Shown piece after piece: positions 35,210 through 44,084 of a DNA stretch of 64,000 nt. The stretch is from NCBI GenBank assembly GCA_024644595.1, contig JAHEHL010000005.1, forward strand, positions 1-64,000, given 5' to 3'. The notes under the pieces are model-generated. The model saw nothing but the letters and a program-made list of their open reading frames with translations, was not told the origin of the DNA and searched no databases. Source of the stretch: Porticoccaceae bacterium. GTDB taxonomy: Bacteria; Pseudomonadota; Gammaproteobacteria; Pseudomonadales; Porticoccaceae. Position numbers and translations under genes: made by a program. Every line of letters begins with the position of its first letter. The stretch's first letter is position 1.

Positions 35210-36388
35210 ATGAGTGATCTGCAAGTTTTTAGGCAAGAAACCCGTGACTGGCTGGAAACAAACTGTCCGCAATCGATGCGTTCACCCGTCAGAAACGCCG
35301 ATGATGCCTGTTGGGGTGGTCGCAACTGGACGTTTAAAAGTGAAGAGCAAAAACAGTGGCTGGAACATATGGCTGCTCGAGGCTGGACTGCGCCCAGCTG
35401 GCCCGCTGAGTACGGCGGAGGTGGTCTGAATAAAGCTGAAGCCAAGATATTGAAAGAAGAGATGGCGCGCATTAACGCACGTTCGCCTCTGGACAGCTTT
35501 GGTATCTGGATGATTGGCCCGGCACTGTTGCAGTTTGGTTCCGAAGAACTTAAACAGCAGCATCTACCGCCGATCGTTCGTGGCGAAATTCGCTGGTGTC
35601 AGGGCTACAGTGAACCCGGCGCCGGGTCTGATCTGGCTGGTCTGCAGTGTAAAGGTGAAGATCGGGGTGACCACTTTATCGCCAACGGCCAAAAAGTCTG
35701 GACCTCTTATGGCGATAAAGCAGATTGGATGTTCTGTCTGCTGCGCACCGATCCCGATGCTAAGAAACAAATGGGCATCAGCCTGGTGCTGTTTGATATG
35801 ACAACGCCTGGCGTTACCCCCAAGCCGATCAAATTGATTTCCGGCAGCTCGCCATTCTGCGAGACCTTCTTGGACAATGTTCGGGTCGAGAAAAATCAGG
35901 TCGTTGGCGAAGTGAATCAGGGCTGGACGATCGCCAAATACCTGCTTACCCATGAGCGTGAAATGATCGGAAGTTTTGGGCTGACCGATGCTGGCTCAGA
36001 CACCTTGGGTCAGATTGCCGCCAAAACAGTGGGAGTTGAACAGGGTCGTATGAACAACCCACTGTTGCGCGCCGATGTGCTCAAGTGGGAGATTGATGCG
36101 GCCGCGTTTGCGCTGACCGCAGAGCGAGTCACCGATGAAGTCAAATCAGGCCAGGGCGTCGGCGCAACCTCAGCGATGTTGAAATACTACGGCACCGAGC
36201 TCAACAAGCGCCGCTTTGAACTGATGCTCAAGATCCACGGCAGCGACGCCATGATCTGGGACGGCGCCGACTCCAATGGCGGCTGGGTGCCGCGCAGTTG
36301 GCTGCGCACCAAGGGCAACTCGATTGAAGGCGGCACCTCGGAAGTTCAGCTGAATATTATCGCTAAAAATATCCTCGGTCTTGGTTAA
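35210..36388 (+). CDS. Acyl-CoA dehydrogenase
   Basis: 392 residues of the acyl-CoA dehydrogenase family. Signals include YSEPGAGSDLAGLQ (FAD/substrate loop), NGQKVWTSYGDKADW and the C-terminal NSIEGGTSEVQLNIIA. FAD-linked alpha-beta desaturation of an acyl-CoA is the expected reaction. An in-frame extension to 35066 is rejected because ATG at 35210 has AGGAG 7 bases upstream and fits the family start. The NSIEGGTSE end is seen in the steroid/branched-chain FadE subgroups, so the substrate may be branched or cyclic. It is far shorter than DmdC, which is near 580 residues. Confidence 0.88.
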   Translation: MSDLQVFRQETRDWLETNCPQSMRSPVRNADDACWGGRNWTFKSEEQKQWLEHMAARGWTAPSWPAEYGGGGLNKAEAKILKEEMARINARSPLDSFGIWMIGPALLQFGSEELKQQHLPPIVRGEIRWCQGYSEPGAGSDLAGLQCKGEDRGDHFIANGQKVWTSYGDKADWMFCLLRTDPDAKKQMGISLVLFDMTTPGVTPKPIKLISGSSPFCETFLDNVRVEKNQVVGEVNQGWTIAKYLLTHEREMIGSFGLTDAGSDTLGQIAAKTVGVEQGRMNNPLLRADVLKWEIDAAAFALTAERVTDEVKSGQGVGATSAMLKYYGTELNKRRFELMLKIHGSDAMIWDGADSNGGWVPRSWLRTKGNSIEGGTSEVQLNIIAKNILGLG

Positions 36389-36455
36389 TGCAGGTCTAGC
36401 CTGAATTGATTTAATCGGACTCACTAGAGTGAACCTACTTTAAAAGGTAACGAAC

Positions 36456-37595
36456 ATGGCAATGGTAATAAATGAAGAGCAGCAGATGCTCAAAGAGTCG
36501 GCGCAGGGTTTTCTCGCCGAATTTGCACCGGTCTCCGAGTTGCGCAAGCTGCGGGATGAAGGCAGTGCAACGGGATATAACGCAGATCTGTGGCGGCAGA
36601 TGGTGGATATGGGCTGGGCGGCCATTCTGGTTCCTGAAGCCTATGGTGGCCTCGACTTTGGTCATGTGGGAATGGGTCAGATTATCGAGCAGACTGGTCG
36701 CACACTGACGGCATCGCCACTGTTCTCAACCGCTATTATTGGTGCGAGCCTGATCAATCTCGCTGCCAGTGACGCGCAAAAATTTGAACTGCTGACGGCG
36801 ATAGCAGGTGGCGAACTGACCACTGCTCTGGCTGTGGACGAGACAATTCACCACGCACCGACGCAGATTAGTATGACGGCGGTAAAGCAGGGCGATAGCT
36901 ATCGGCTCAACGGCGAAAAACGCTTTGTTATCGATGGTCACAGTGCCGACAAGTTGATTGTCGCTGTGCGCACCTCGGGTAATCTGGGCGATACAACGGG
37001 CATTAGCCTGTTGATACTGGATCGCAACAGTGCGGGTGTTGAGGTCGAGCGCACCGAGATGGTCGATAGTCGCAACGCCGCAATTGTCCGATTCTCGGAT
37101 GTCAGCGTGAGCGCCGATAATTTGCTCGGCGAAGAGGGACAGGGATTTTCTGCGCTGTCTGCAACACTGGATATCGGCAATGCCTATCTGGCGGCAGAGA
37201 TGCTCGGCATTGCTCAGGAGAGTTTTGACCGCACGCTGCAATATTTGAAAGAACGCAAACAGTTTGGTGTGCTGATCGGCTCATTTCAGGCGCTGCAGCA
37301 CCGCGCCGCTCATTGGTGGAGTGAAGTTGAACTGTGCAAGTCAGTGGTGCTCAAGGTGCTGCAGTCACTTGACCAAGGTGACCCCAGGAGCCCTGCGATG
37401 GCCAGCATTGCCAAAGCCAAGCTGTGTGAGGTCGTCGAGCTGGCGACTAATGAAGCGATTCAGATGCACGGTGGTATCGGTATGACCGATGAATATGAAA
37501 TTGGCTTCTTTATTAAGCGCGCACGTCCGGCGGCAAGCCTCTATGGCGATTACAACTATCATGGTGATCGATTCGCGCTGCTAAGCGGTTATTGA
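36456..37595 (+). CDS. Acyl-CoA dehydrogenase (second, smaller type)
   Basis: 379 residues, a more divergent family member. The N-terminus (MVINEEQQMLKESAQGFL) and the end (QMHGGIGMTDEYEIG) are typical, while the central substrate loop is degenerate (LAVDETIHHAP in place of a TEP loop). In marine and actinobacterial clusters such divergent forms pair with a normal acyl-CoA dehydrogenase to make a heteromeric enzyme. It is 67 bases behind the previous dehydrogenase and is followed by a terminator, so the pair is probably one unit. The heteromer idea is inference. Confidence 0.85.
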   Translation: MAMVINEEQQMLKESAQGFLAEFAPVSELRKLRDEGSATGYNADLWRQMVDMGWAAILVPEAYGGLDFGHVGMGQIIEQTGRTLTASPLFSTAIIGASLINLAASDAQKFELLTAIAGGELTTALAVDETIHHAPTQISMTAVKQGDSYRLNGEKRFVIDGHSADKLIVAVRTSGNLGDTTGISLLILDRNSAGVEVERTEMVDSRNAAIVRFSDVSVSADNLLGEEGQGFSALSATLDIGNAYLAAEMLGIAQESFDRTLQYLKERKQFGVLIGSFQALQHRAAHWWSEVELCKSVVLKVLQSLDQGDPRSPAMASIAKAKLCEVVELATNEAIQMHGGIGMTDEYEIGFFIKRARPAASLYGDYNYHGDRFALLSGY

Positions 37596-37613
37596 GTAGC
37601 CATCACAGCAGAT

Positions 37614-37645
37614 ACGGGGCGGTCAGCATTGATGCCCCGTTTTTG
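37614..37645 (+). terminator. Rho-independent terminator
   Basis: ACGGGGC (37614-37620) pairs with GCCCCGT (37634-37640) around a 13-base loop, followed by TTTTG. It separates the first acyl-CoA dehydrogenase pair from the next unit. Confidence 0.75.
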
Positions 37646-37727
37646 TTTGTAGCTGTATTAGAATAGCGGCAGAATAAGATATCCAAATAATAAACAGTAG
37701 TTCAGACAATAAAAAAGGATCAAGACA

Positions 37728-38942
37728 ATGGATTTAGGTATCAGTGATCGCGTTAAACCCATACTCGAAGAAGTTATCCAGTTTATCGATAATGAAATTT
37801 TACCTTTGGAAGCCGAGTACCACGCAGAGGTCAATAAAGGCGATCGCTGGGTGTTCAACGAGCGCCAGACAGAAATTCTTGAGGGACTTAAGAGTAAGGC
37901 CAAAGCCAGAAATCTATGGAACTTCTTTCTTACTCACTTCGAAGGTGGCCATGGTCTAAATACTGTTGAATACGCATATATAGCCGAGCAGACCGGTCGG
38001 TCGCATCTTGCCCCTGAAGTCTTCAACTGCGCTGCACCGGATACCGGTAATATGGAAGTCCTGGCTCGCTACTGCAACGAAGAACAGAAAGAAAAATGGC
38101 TAAAACCACTGCTCGCCGGCGAGATCCGCTCTGCCTACGCGATGACCGAACCCGATGTAGCCTCATCTGATGCCACCAATATTTCTATGTCTTGCGTAGC
38201 CGATGGCGATGAATGGGTTCTAAATGGCGAGAAAATCTGGATTTCAGGCGCCGGAGACCCACGCTGCAAAATTATGATTGTTATGGTCTGCACTAATCCG
38301 GATGCACCGCGCCATGCGCGTCAATCGCAGGTATTAGTGCCATTTGATACTCCTGGCGTCAAGAACCTGCGGCCGATGCAGATTTTCAATATCGACGATG
38401 CGCCCCACGGTCATATGCATATGCGCTTTACCGATGTCCGCGTGCCAAAAGAAAACATGATTCTTGGTGAAGGCCGCGGTTTTGAAGTGGCCCAGGGCCG
38501 TTTGGGGCCGGGCCGTATTCACCACTGTATGCGTTCCATAGGCTTAGCCGAAGCGGCGTTAAAATTGATGTGTGAGCGTTCATTGGAGCGTGAAGCCTTC
38601 GGTCGTCCGCTGGCTAAGTTGGGCGGTAATGTCGATATTATTGCCCAGGCCCGCATCGATATCGAAATGACCCGCCTGCTGTGCCTCAAAGCCGCCTGGC
38701 TGATGGACAATGTTGGCACCGATGCGGCCCAACCGTTTATATCGATGATTAAAGTGGCAGCGCCAAATATGGCACTGAAAATTATTGATGAAGCGATGCA
38801 GATGCACGGCGGCTTGGGGTTGTCTCAGGATACGCCGTTGGCGATCTGGTATGGCCATCAGCGAACACTTCGCTTTGCCGACGGTCCGGATGCAGTGCAC
38901 CGTATGGTGATCGGACGTCGTGAAATTAAACAGTATATGTAA
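37728..38942 (+). CDS. Acyl-CoA dehydrogenase (third)
   Basis: 404 residues of the acyl-CoA dehydrogenase family, in the branch similar to ACAD10/11-type enzymes. Features are YAMTEPDVASSDATN (the TEP loop), NGEKIWISGAGD, the arginine-rich GRLGPGRIHHCMRSIG and the end MHGGLGLSQDTPLA. AAGGA lies about 6 bases before the ATG. The SDR gene begins 10 bases after its stop, so the two form an operon with the oxidoreductase downstream. Confidence 0.9.
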   Translation: MDLGISDRVKPILEEVIQFIDNEILPLEAEYHAEVNKGDRWVFNERQTEILEGLKSKAKARNLWNFFLTHFEGGHGLNTVEYAYIAEQTGRSHLAPEVFNCAAPDTGNMEVLARYCNEEQKEKWLKPLLAGEIRSAYAMTEPDVASSDATNISMSCVADGDEWVLNGEKIWISGAGDPRCKIMIVMVCTNPDAPRHARQSQVLVPFDTPGVKNLRPMQIFNIDDAPHGHMHMRFTDVRVPKENMILGEGRGFEVAQGRLGPGRIHHCMRSIGLAEAALKLMCERSLEREAFGRPLAKLGGNVDIIAQARIDIEMTRLLCLKAAWLMDNVGTDAAQPFISMIKVAAPNMALKIIDEAMQMHGGLGLSQDTPLAIWYGHQRTLRFADGPDAVHRMVIGRREIKQYM

Positions 38943-38952
38943 GGAGCTTGAA

Positions 38953-39867
38953 ATGACTATTCGTTACGACAATCAGGTTGCCATTGTTACCGGTGCTGGC
39001 AATGGACTGGGGCGTTCCCATGCGCTGGCACTGGCCGCCCGCGGGGCCAAAGTAGTGGTTAATGATCTCGGCGGCAATGTGAACGGTGTTGGCGGTTCGA
39101 GTGATGCCGCGCGGGAAACTGTCGCAATGATTGAGGCGGCAGGGGGCGAGGCCATCGCCAATGGCGCCAATGTCGCGAAAATGGATGAAGTGGAAGCCAT
39201 GGTGTCTCAGGCCGTCGAAAAATGGGGCCGGGTCGATATTCTGGTCAATAACGCCGGTATTTTGCGCGATAAGAGCTTTGCCAAAATGGGTATGGATGAT
39301 TTCCAGTTAGTGGTCGACGTCCATCTGATGGGCTCCGCCAACTGTTCGAAAGCGGTTTGGGAAGTAATGCGCGAGCAGGGCTATGGCCGCATTGTGATGA
39401 CTACCTCGTCCAGTGGTATGTACGGCAACTTTGGCCAGGCTAACTACGGCGCAGCGAAGATGGCCGTAGTCGGGCTTATGAATACTCTGGTGATTGAAGG
39501 CGATAAATACAATATCAAGGTTAACTGCCTCTCGCCCACAGCGGGCACGCGGATGCTCGAAGGCCTGGTAACAGAGGAGCAATCCGAGATTATGACCGTC
39601 GAAGCGGTGACCGCTGCACTGTTAACTCTTTGTGATACAGATGCACCAAACCGCAGTATTTTGTGTGCCGGCGCTGGCGGTTACGCGCGCACCCATATTT
39701 ATGAGACTGACGGTATTTATCTGCCACCAGAACAGCAGACGCCCGAAAATGTTCGCGCGCAAATGGACGCTATCGACAACCCTCAAGGCCAGCAAATGCT
39801 GGTGGGCGGATTCCAGCAGACCAATAAATTTGTTGAAAAAGCCGTCGCTCACCTGACCGCAAAATAA
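38953..39867 (+). CDS. Short-chain dehydrogenase, MFE-2/HSD17B4-like
   Basis: 304 residues of the SDR family. The NAD loop is TGAGNGLGRSHALALA, NNAGILRDKSF marks the active-site entrance and the Tyr-Lys pair is YGAAK. The long C-terminal part and the NDLGG segment point to the (3R)-hydroxyacyl-CoA dehydrogenase domain of peroxisomal multifunctional enzyme 2. It would oxidise a 3-hydroxyacyl-CoA. AAGGAG precedes ATG at 38953. No thiolase is encoded nearby. Confidence 0.88.
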   Translation: MTIRYDNQVAIVTGAGNGLGRSHALALAARGAKVVVNDLGGNVNGVGGSSDAARETVAMIEAAGGEAIANGANVAKMDEVEAMVSQAVEKWGRVDILVNNAGILRDKSFAKMGMDDFQLVVDVHLMGSANCSKAVWEVMREQGYGRIVMTTSSSGMYGNFGQANYGAAKMAVVGLMNTLVIEGDKYNIKVNCLSPTAGTRMLEGLVTEEQSEIMTVEAVTAALLTLCDTDAPNRSILCAGAGGYARTHIYETDGIYLPPEQQTPENVRAQMDAIDNPQGQQMLVGGFQQTNKFVEKAVAHLTAK

Positions 39868-39888
39868 CCAAAACAACAGGACAGTTTT

Positions 39889-40866
39889 ATGAAAGCAATA
39901 GTGTGCAATGAGACCGGGGCGCTGGAAAATTTGACCTTGCAAGAGAGCGTCAACCCAGAGCCGGGTAAAGGCGAGATTTTGCTCGATGTTAAAGCGGCGG
40001 GGATCAACTTTCCCGATTTGCTAACTGTGCAGGGCAAATACCAATTTAAGCCGCCGCTGCCCTTTACTCCTGGCACTGAAGTGGCTGGTATTGTTGCAGC
40101 GGTGGGAGAGGGTGTTACCCGCCGCAAGGTTGGCGATAAAGTCATCGCTACACTGCAAATTGGTGCATTTGCCGAGCAATGTGTGGCCTCAGAGCACTCT
40201 GCTTACGAAATGGCTCAGTCGATGTCCTTCGAGCAAGGTGCTGGCTTCTCTATCACCTATGGCACCTCCTATTACGCACTCAAGCAGCGCGCCAATATCC
40301 AGCCCGGTGAAACCCTGCTGGTGCTGGGTGCAGCCGGCGGCGTAGGGATTGCCACGATTCAAATCGCCAAGGCAATGGGCGCCACGGTTATTGCCGCCGC
40401 CAGCAGTGAAGAAAAACTCGATTTTGCCTGTCAGGCCGGTGCCGATATGCGCATCAATTACTCCACCGAAAATCTTAAAGAGCGCGTCAAAGAGCTGACC
40501 AAAGGCAAAGGTGTGGATGTGGTCTACGACCCTGTGGGCGGAGACTATTCCGAACAGGCCTTTAGATCGATCGCATGGGATGGTCGCTTTCTGGTGATTG
40601 GCTTTGCCTCGGGCCCAATTCCGGCGATGCCATTAAATCTTGCACTGCTCAAAGGTGCTTCACTGGTAGGCGTGTTCTGGGGTGCTTGGGCGGCTCGCTG
40701 CCCGCAGGAATCACAGCAGAACTTTAAAGAATTGATCGACATGGTCGACAGCGGTACGTTCACGCCATTGGTAACAGAAGTCTATTCACTGAATGACTAT
40801 CAGGCCGCCTTTGCCTCAATTTCTGAGCGCCGCGCTAAGGGCAAGGTTATTTTGTCGATGGGATAG
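39889..40866 (+). CDS. Quinone oxidoreductase-like MDR protein (NADPH)
   Basis: 325 residues of the zinc-free medium-chain dehydrogenase/reductase group. It has a GroES-like N-terminal part (INFPDLLTVQGKYQ), a nucleotide loop LGAAGGVGIATIQIAKAMG and a C-terminal GKVILSMG. Members reduce quinones or enoyl-type substrates with NADPH. It is 21 bases after the SDR gene and ends the operon. The role within the acyl-CoA pathway is unknown. Confidence 0.88.
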   Translation: MKAIVCNETGALENLTLQESVNPEPGKGEILLDVKAAGINFPDLLTVQGKYQFKPPLPFTPGTEVAGIVAAVGEGVTRRKVGDKVIATLQIGAFAEQCVASEHSAYEMAQSMSFEQGAGFSITYGTSYYALKQRANIQPGETLLVLGAAGGVGIATIQIAKAMGATVIAAASSEEKLDFACQAGADMRINYSTENLKERVKELTKGKGVDVVYDPVGGDYSEQAFRSIAWDGRFLVIGFASGPIPAMPLNLALLKGASLVGVFWGAWAARCPQESQQNFKELIDMVDSGTFTPLVTEVYSLNDYQAAFASISERRAKGKVILSMG

Positions 40867-40872
40867 GGCACA

Positions 40873-40937
40873 TTGTCATCCCGAATGCCCTCAAGCCAGC
40901 AGATTGGAAGACCCTTCGGCTGCGCTCGGGATGACAA
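40873..40937. repeat. Short inverted-repeat element (GTCATCCCGA family)
   Basis: A 65-base unit with perfect 12-base ends: TTGTCATCCCGA (40873-40884) and TCGGGATGACAA (40926-40937). It lies in the 40867-41123 gap behind the oxidoreductase gene. Similar ends occur in short dispersed intergenic repeats of many bacterial genomes. A degenerate relative is at 54061-54114. Nothing else recognisable is seen in this gap except the ubiX ribosome site. Confidence 0.8.
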
Positions 40938-41123
40938 ATTTTCGGCGTTCTGGATAACAAGCCCGAAGACGCTTCGAAAACAAGAGGTAACCATGCTCGC
41001 TGTGGCCATATAAATTAACCAGACAAACTGCATTAGCCCCCAATCCGTAAAAGCCCCGCGGTTATCACTACCATGCGCCCGCCAAACAGGGCAAAATGCC
41101 GTTTCAACTGGCAAGGAATTTCT

Positions 41124-41687
41124 ATGCGACTGATTATTGGTTTATCCGGCTCCAGCGGTGTGATTTACGGTATTCGTATGTTACAGATGCTGGCAGACAA
41201 ACCTGAGATTGAAACTCATCTGGTTATCAGCCAGGCAGCGCGAATGAATATAGGCATCGAGACTGACTGGTCTGTGGAGGATGTTGAGGCGCTGGCTGAT
41301 GAGGTGCACAACAACAAAAATATCGGTGCCAGCATTGCCAGTGGCTCGTTTAAAACGGCCGGTATGGTAGTGGTTCCCTGTTCGATGAAAACGCTCTCGG
41401 GCATTGCCAACTCCTACGCCGACAATCTGATTGTTCGTGCCGCCGATGTGGTGCTAAAAGAGCGTCGCAAATTGGTTATTGTGCCCCGTGAATCACCGCT
41501 GCACACAGGTCACTGTGAGCTGATGTTAAAAGCGAGCCAGATTGGCGCCATCCTCTGTCCACCTTCGCCGGCGTTTTACAGCGAGCCTAAAACCGTCGAC
41601 GATATTGTTAATCATTCTGTCGCTCGCGTGCTCGATCTGTTTGATATTGAAACAGACCACGTTAAACGCTGGCAGGGCAATGTCTAA
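41124..41687 (+). CDS. ubiX: Flavin prenyltransferase UbiX
   Basis: 187 residues of the UbiX/Pad1 family. The phosphate-binding GLSGSSGVIYGIR at the N-terminus, the central VVPCSMKTLSGIA motif and VPRESPLH are diagnostic. It attaches a dimethylallyl group to FMN to make the cofactor of UbiD-type decarboxylases. No ubiD is in the window, so the product serves a partner elsewhere. ATG at 41124 has AAGGA 6 bases upstream; the longer frame is unlikely. It overlaps the next gene by 8 bases. Confidence 0.95.
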   Translation: MRLIIGLSGSSGVIYGIRMLQMLADKPEIETHLVISQAARMNIGIETDWSVEDVEALADEVHNNKNIGASIASGSFKTAGMVVVPCSMKTLSGIANSYADNLIVRAADVVLKERRKLVIVPRESPLHTGHCELMLKASQIGAILCPPSPAFYSEPKTVDDIVNHSVARVLDLFDIETDHVKRWQGNV

Positions 41688-42165
41688 AGACCAAACTCAA
41701 CTCAAGGCGTTTTTGCAGGCTGAATCGGTGTTGACCATAGCCACTGGAGATCTCTGCGGTCCATGGTCCGCGCCAGTCCTCTACGTGGCCGATATCAGTG
41801 TCGATCCCGTGACGCTGTATTTCCTTTCTTCGGCCAATAGTCGTCACATTAAAAGTTTGTCAGTGGGCGGCGTATCGGCGGTATCTATCTATTCGGATTA
41901 CGACGGCAACTGGCAATCGATCCGTGGTGCCCAGATGCACGGCGTGATCGAGCAGGTTGCGGATCTAAACAAAGAGCAGGTAGCAGATCGCTACTTTGAT
42001 CGCTTTGCTGAGATAAAAGCGCTTATCGACAATCCCCAGACCGAGCAGGAGAGGCTTATTGGCTCGGCTTTTGGGCGCAGTTTTTTTTACCAATTTAGAC
42101 CGACATTTATTCGCTTTACCAACAATGCCGATAGTTTCGCAGGCCGTACCGAGTGGCAACTGTAA
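41680..42165 (+). CDS. Pyridoxamine-oxidase-like FMN-binding protein (YhbP type)
   Basis: 161 residues with the split-barrel fold of the PNP-oxidase-like group. The core reads SVLTIATGDLCGPWSAPVLY, then LYFLSSANSRHIKSL and GAQMHGVIEQV, much like the UPF0306/YhbP proteins. FMN or heme binding is usual for the fold; the function is not known. The start overlaps the ubiX stop by 8 bases, so its work may be tied to flavin handling by UbiX (inference). Confidence 0.82.
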   Translation: MSKDQTQLKAFLQAESVLTIATGDLCGPWSAPVLYVADISVDPVTLYFLSSANSRHIKSLSVGGVSAVSIYSDYDGNWQSIRGAQMHGVIEQVADLNKEQVADRYFDRFAEIKALIDNPQTEQERLIGSAFGRSFFYQFRPTFIRFTNNADSFAGRTEWQL

Positions 42166-42201
42166 AATTACTCTCTTCAGCTAATCACAAGTTGCCCCCC
42201 T

Positions 42202-44016
42202 ATGTCGCAAACTGCAGTTGATCTCCTCCAGAGTCTTTATGGCTATGACCGTTTTCGTGGCCATCAGGCAGAGATCATTGAACACGTTAGGGCCGGTAAT
42301 AGTGCCCTGGTTCTGATGCCTACCGGCGGCGGTAAGTCGCTCTGCTATCAAATTCCCGCGTTATTGCGCGATGGCGTTGGCATTATTATCTCGCCGCTGA
42401 TTGCACTGATGCAGGATCAGGTAGACGCCATGCAGCAGCTCGGCGTTCGAGCGGCATTCTTAAATTCCAGCCTCGACCACAGTGAGCAAAATCGTATTGA
42501 GCAGCAGCTTTTGGCTGGGGAGCTGGATCTGTTGTATATCGCACCCGAACGCTTGGTTCAGTCCTATACTCTGGATCTGATATCGCGCTGCACGCTCGCC
42601 CTGTTTGCCATTGATGAAGCCCACTGTGTCTCGCAGTGGGGACATGATTTTCGCTCTGATTATCTGTCTCTGAGCTTACTGCAAGAGCGCTTTCCGGATG
42701 TGCCACGGGTCGCCCTCACGGCTACAGCCGATGTCCGCACACGCAGTGAAATTATCGAACGGCTCTCACTGGTCGGTGCCAGCTCGTTTATCAGTGGTTT
42801 CGACCGACCCAATATCCGCTACGGAATTGCCAACAAAATCAGTGCAAAAAAACAGTTGCTGGATTTTTTGCGCCAGCGCAAAAATGAGGCGGGGATTGTC
42901 TACTGCCTGTCACGGAAAAAAGTCGAGGACACCGCGGCCTGGTTAACCGAGCAGGGTTTTACTGCGCTGCCTTACCATGCCGGGTTGCCGGGACAGCTCA
43001 GGCAGACGCACCAAAAACGTTTTCTGCGCGAGGATGGTGTGATAATTGTTGCCACGATTGCTTTCGGTATGGGTATCGATAAACCTGATGTGCGTTTTGT
43101 TGCGCACCTGGACCTGCCGAAAAGTATCGAAGCCTATTATCAAGAAACCGGTCGCGCCGGTCGCGATGGCCAGCCGGCCGATGCCTGGATGATCTATGGC
43201 CTTCAGGATGTGGTTCGACTGCAACAGATGGTACAGGGATCCGAAGGCTCCGAGCAATTTAAGCGTGCCGAACGTCACAAGCTGGATGCGATGTTAGGGC
43301 TCTGTGAAGTAACCAGCTGCCGTCGCAAAGTGCTGCTCAATTACTTTGCCGACAACGCCCCGGAACACTGTGGTAACTGCGATAACTGCCAGATACCACC
43401 GCAGACTTGGGATGCCACCGAAGCCGCTCAGAAGCTTTTGTCCACGGTCTATCGCAGTGGTCAGCGCTTTGGCGCTATGCATGTAATGGATATATTGCAG
43501 GGCAAAGAAACCGAGAAAGTATTACAGCATCAGCATCACCAGCTCAGCACCTTTGGTATTGGCGAAGAAATTCATGACGCGCAGTGGCGTTCATTGATTC
43601 GGCAGTTGGTGGTGCGCGGCTTGCTCAAGGTGGATATTGAAGGTTACAGCGCACTGCAGCTAACGGATCTGTGCCGCCCGGTCTTAAAAGGCGAGCAGTC
43701 GCTGTTTTTACGAATAGAGGAAATTAAAGCGCCCTCCATTAAAAAGGCCGGTTCGAAGTCTGCTAGAAAAGCTCAAATACCTCCTGAAGTTCAGGAGCTG
43801 TGGGATGAACTGCGTGAATGTCGCAAAATGCTGGCAGACGAGCACAATGTGCCACCCTACGTCATTTTCCACGATGCGACTCTGAAAGAGATGCTTGATA
43901 CCTTACCCACGTCAGATGCGGAGTTGCTAACCATTACCGGTGTTGGTGAAAGTAAGCTCGAGAAATATGGTGCTGACTTCCTGAGTGTACTTCGCCGTTT
44001 TGCTGAAACTGGTTAA
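42202..44016 (+). CDS. recQ: ATP-dependent DNA helicase RecQ
   Basis: 604 residues with helicase motif I ([13 protein letters not shown]), the DEAH box, motif VI ([10 protein letters not shown]), the zinc site [10 protein letters not shown] with CGNCDNC, a winged-helix RQC domain and a C-terminal HRDC domain ([14 protein letters not shown]). It unwinds DNA in recombinational repair. It lies 36 bases after the FMN-binding-type protein gene and converges with putA. Confidence 0.96.
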   Translation: MSQTAVDLLQSLYGYDRFRGHQAEIIEHVRAGNSALVLMPTGGGKSLCYQIPALLRDGVGIIISPLIALMQDQVDAMQQLGVRAAFLNSSLDHSEQNRIEQQLLAGELDLLYIAPERLVQSYTLDLISRCTLALFAIDEAHCVSQWGHDFRSDYLSLSLLQERFPDVPRVALTATADVRTRSEIIERLSLVGASSFISGFDRPNIRYGIANKISAKKQLLDFLRQRKNEAGIVYCLSRKKVEDTAAWLTEQGFTALPYHAGLPGQLRQTHQKRFLREDGVIIVATIAFGMGIDKPDVRFVAHLDLPKSIEAYYQETGRAGRDGQPADAWMIYGLQDVVRLQQMVQGSEGSEQFKRAERHKLDAMLGLCEVTSCRRKVLLNYFADNAPEHCGNCDNCQIPPQTWDATEAAQKLLSTVYRSGQRFGAMHVMDILQGKETEKVLQHQHHQLSTFGIGEEIHDAQWRSLIRQLVVRGLLKVDIEGYSALQLTDLCRPVLKGEQSLFLRIEEIKAPSIKKAGSKSARKAQIPPEVQELWDELRECRKMLADEHNVPPYVIFHDATLKEMLDTLPTSDAELLTITGVGESKLEKYGADFLSVLRRFAETG

Positions 44017-44084
44017 CACCTAACGGCAAAAAAACCCTATTTGAGCGTGGTGTTTTGGATCGAAAGGGTAGGCGATTTGTACGC

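Noticed and set aside
35210-38942. One of the three acyl-CoA dehydrogenases as DmdC
   Set aside because: All are 379-404 residues, whereas DmdC is near 580, and they lie far from the dmd operon.
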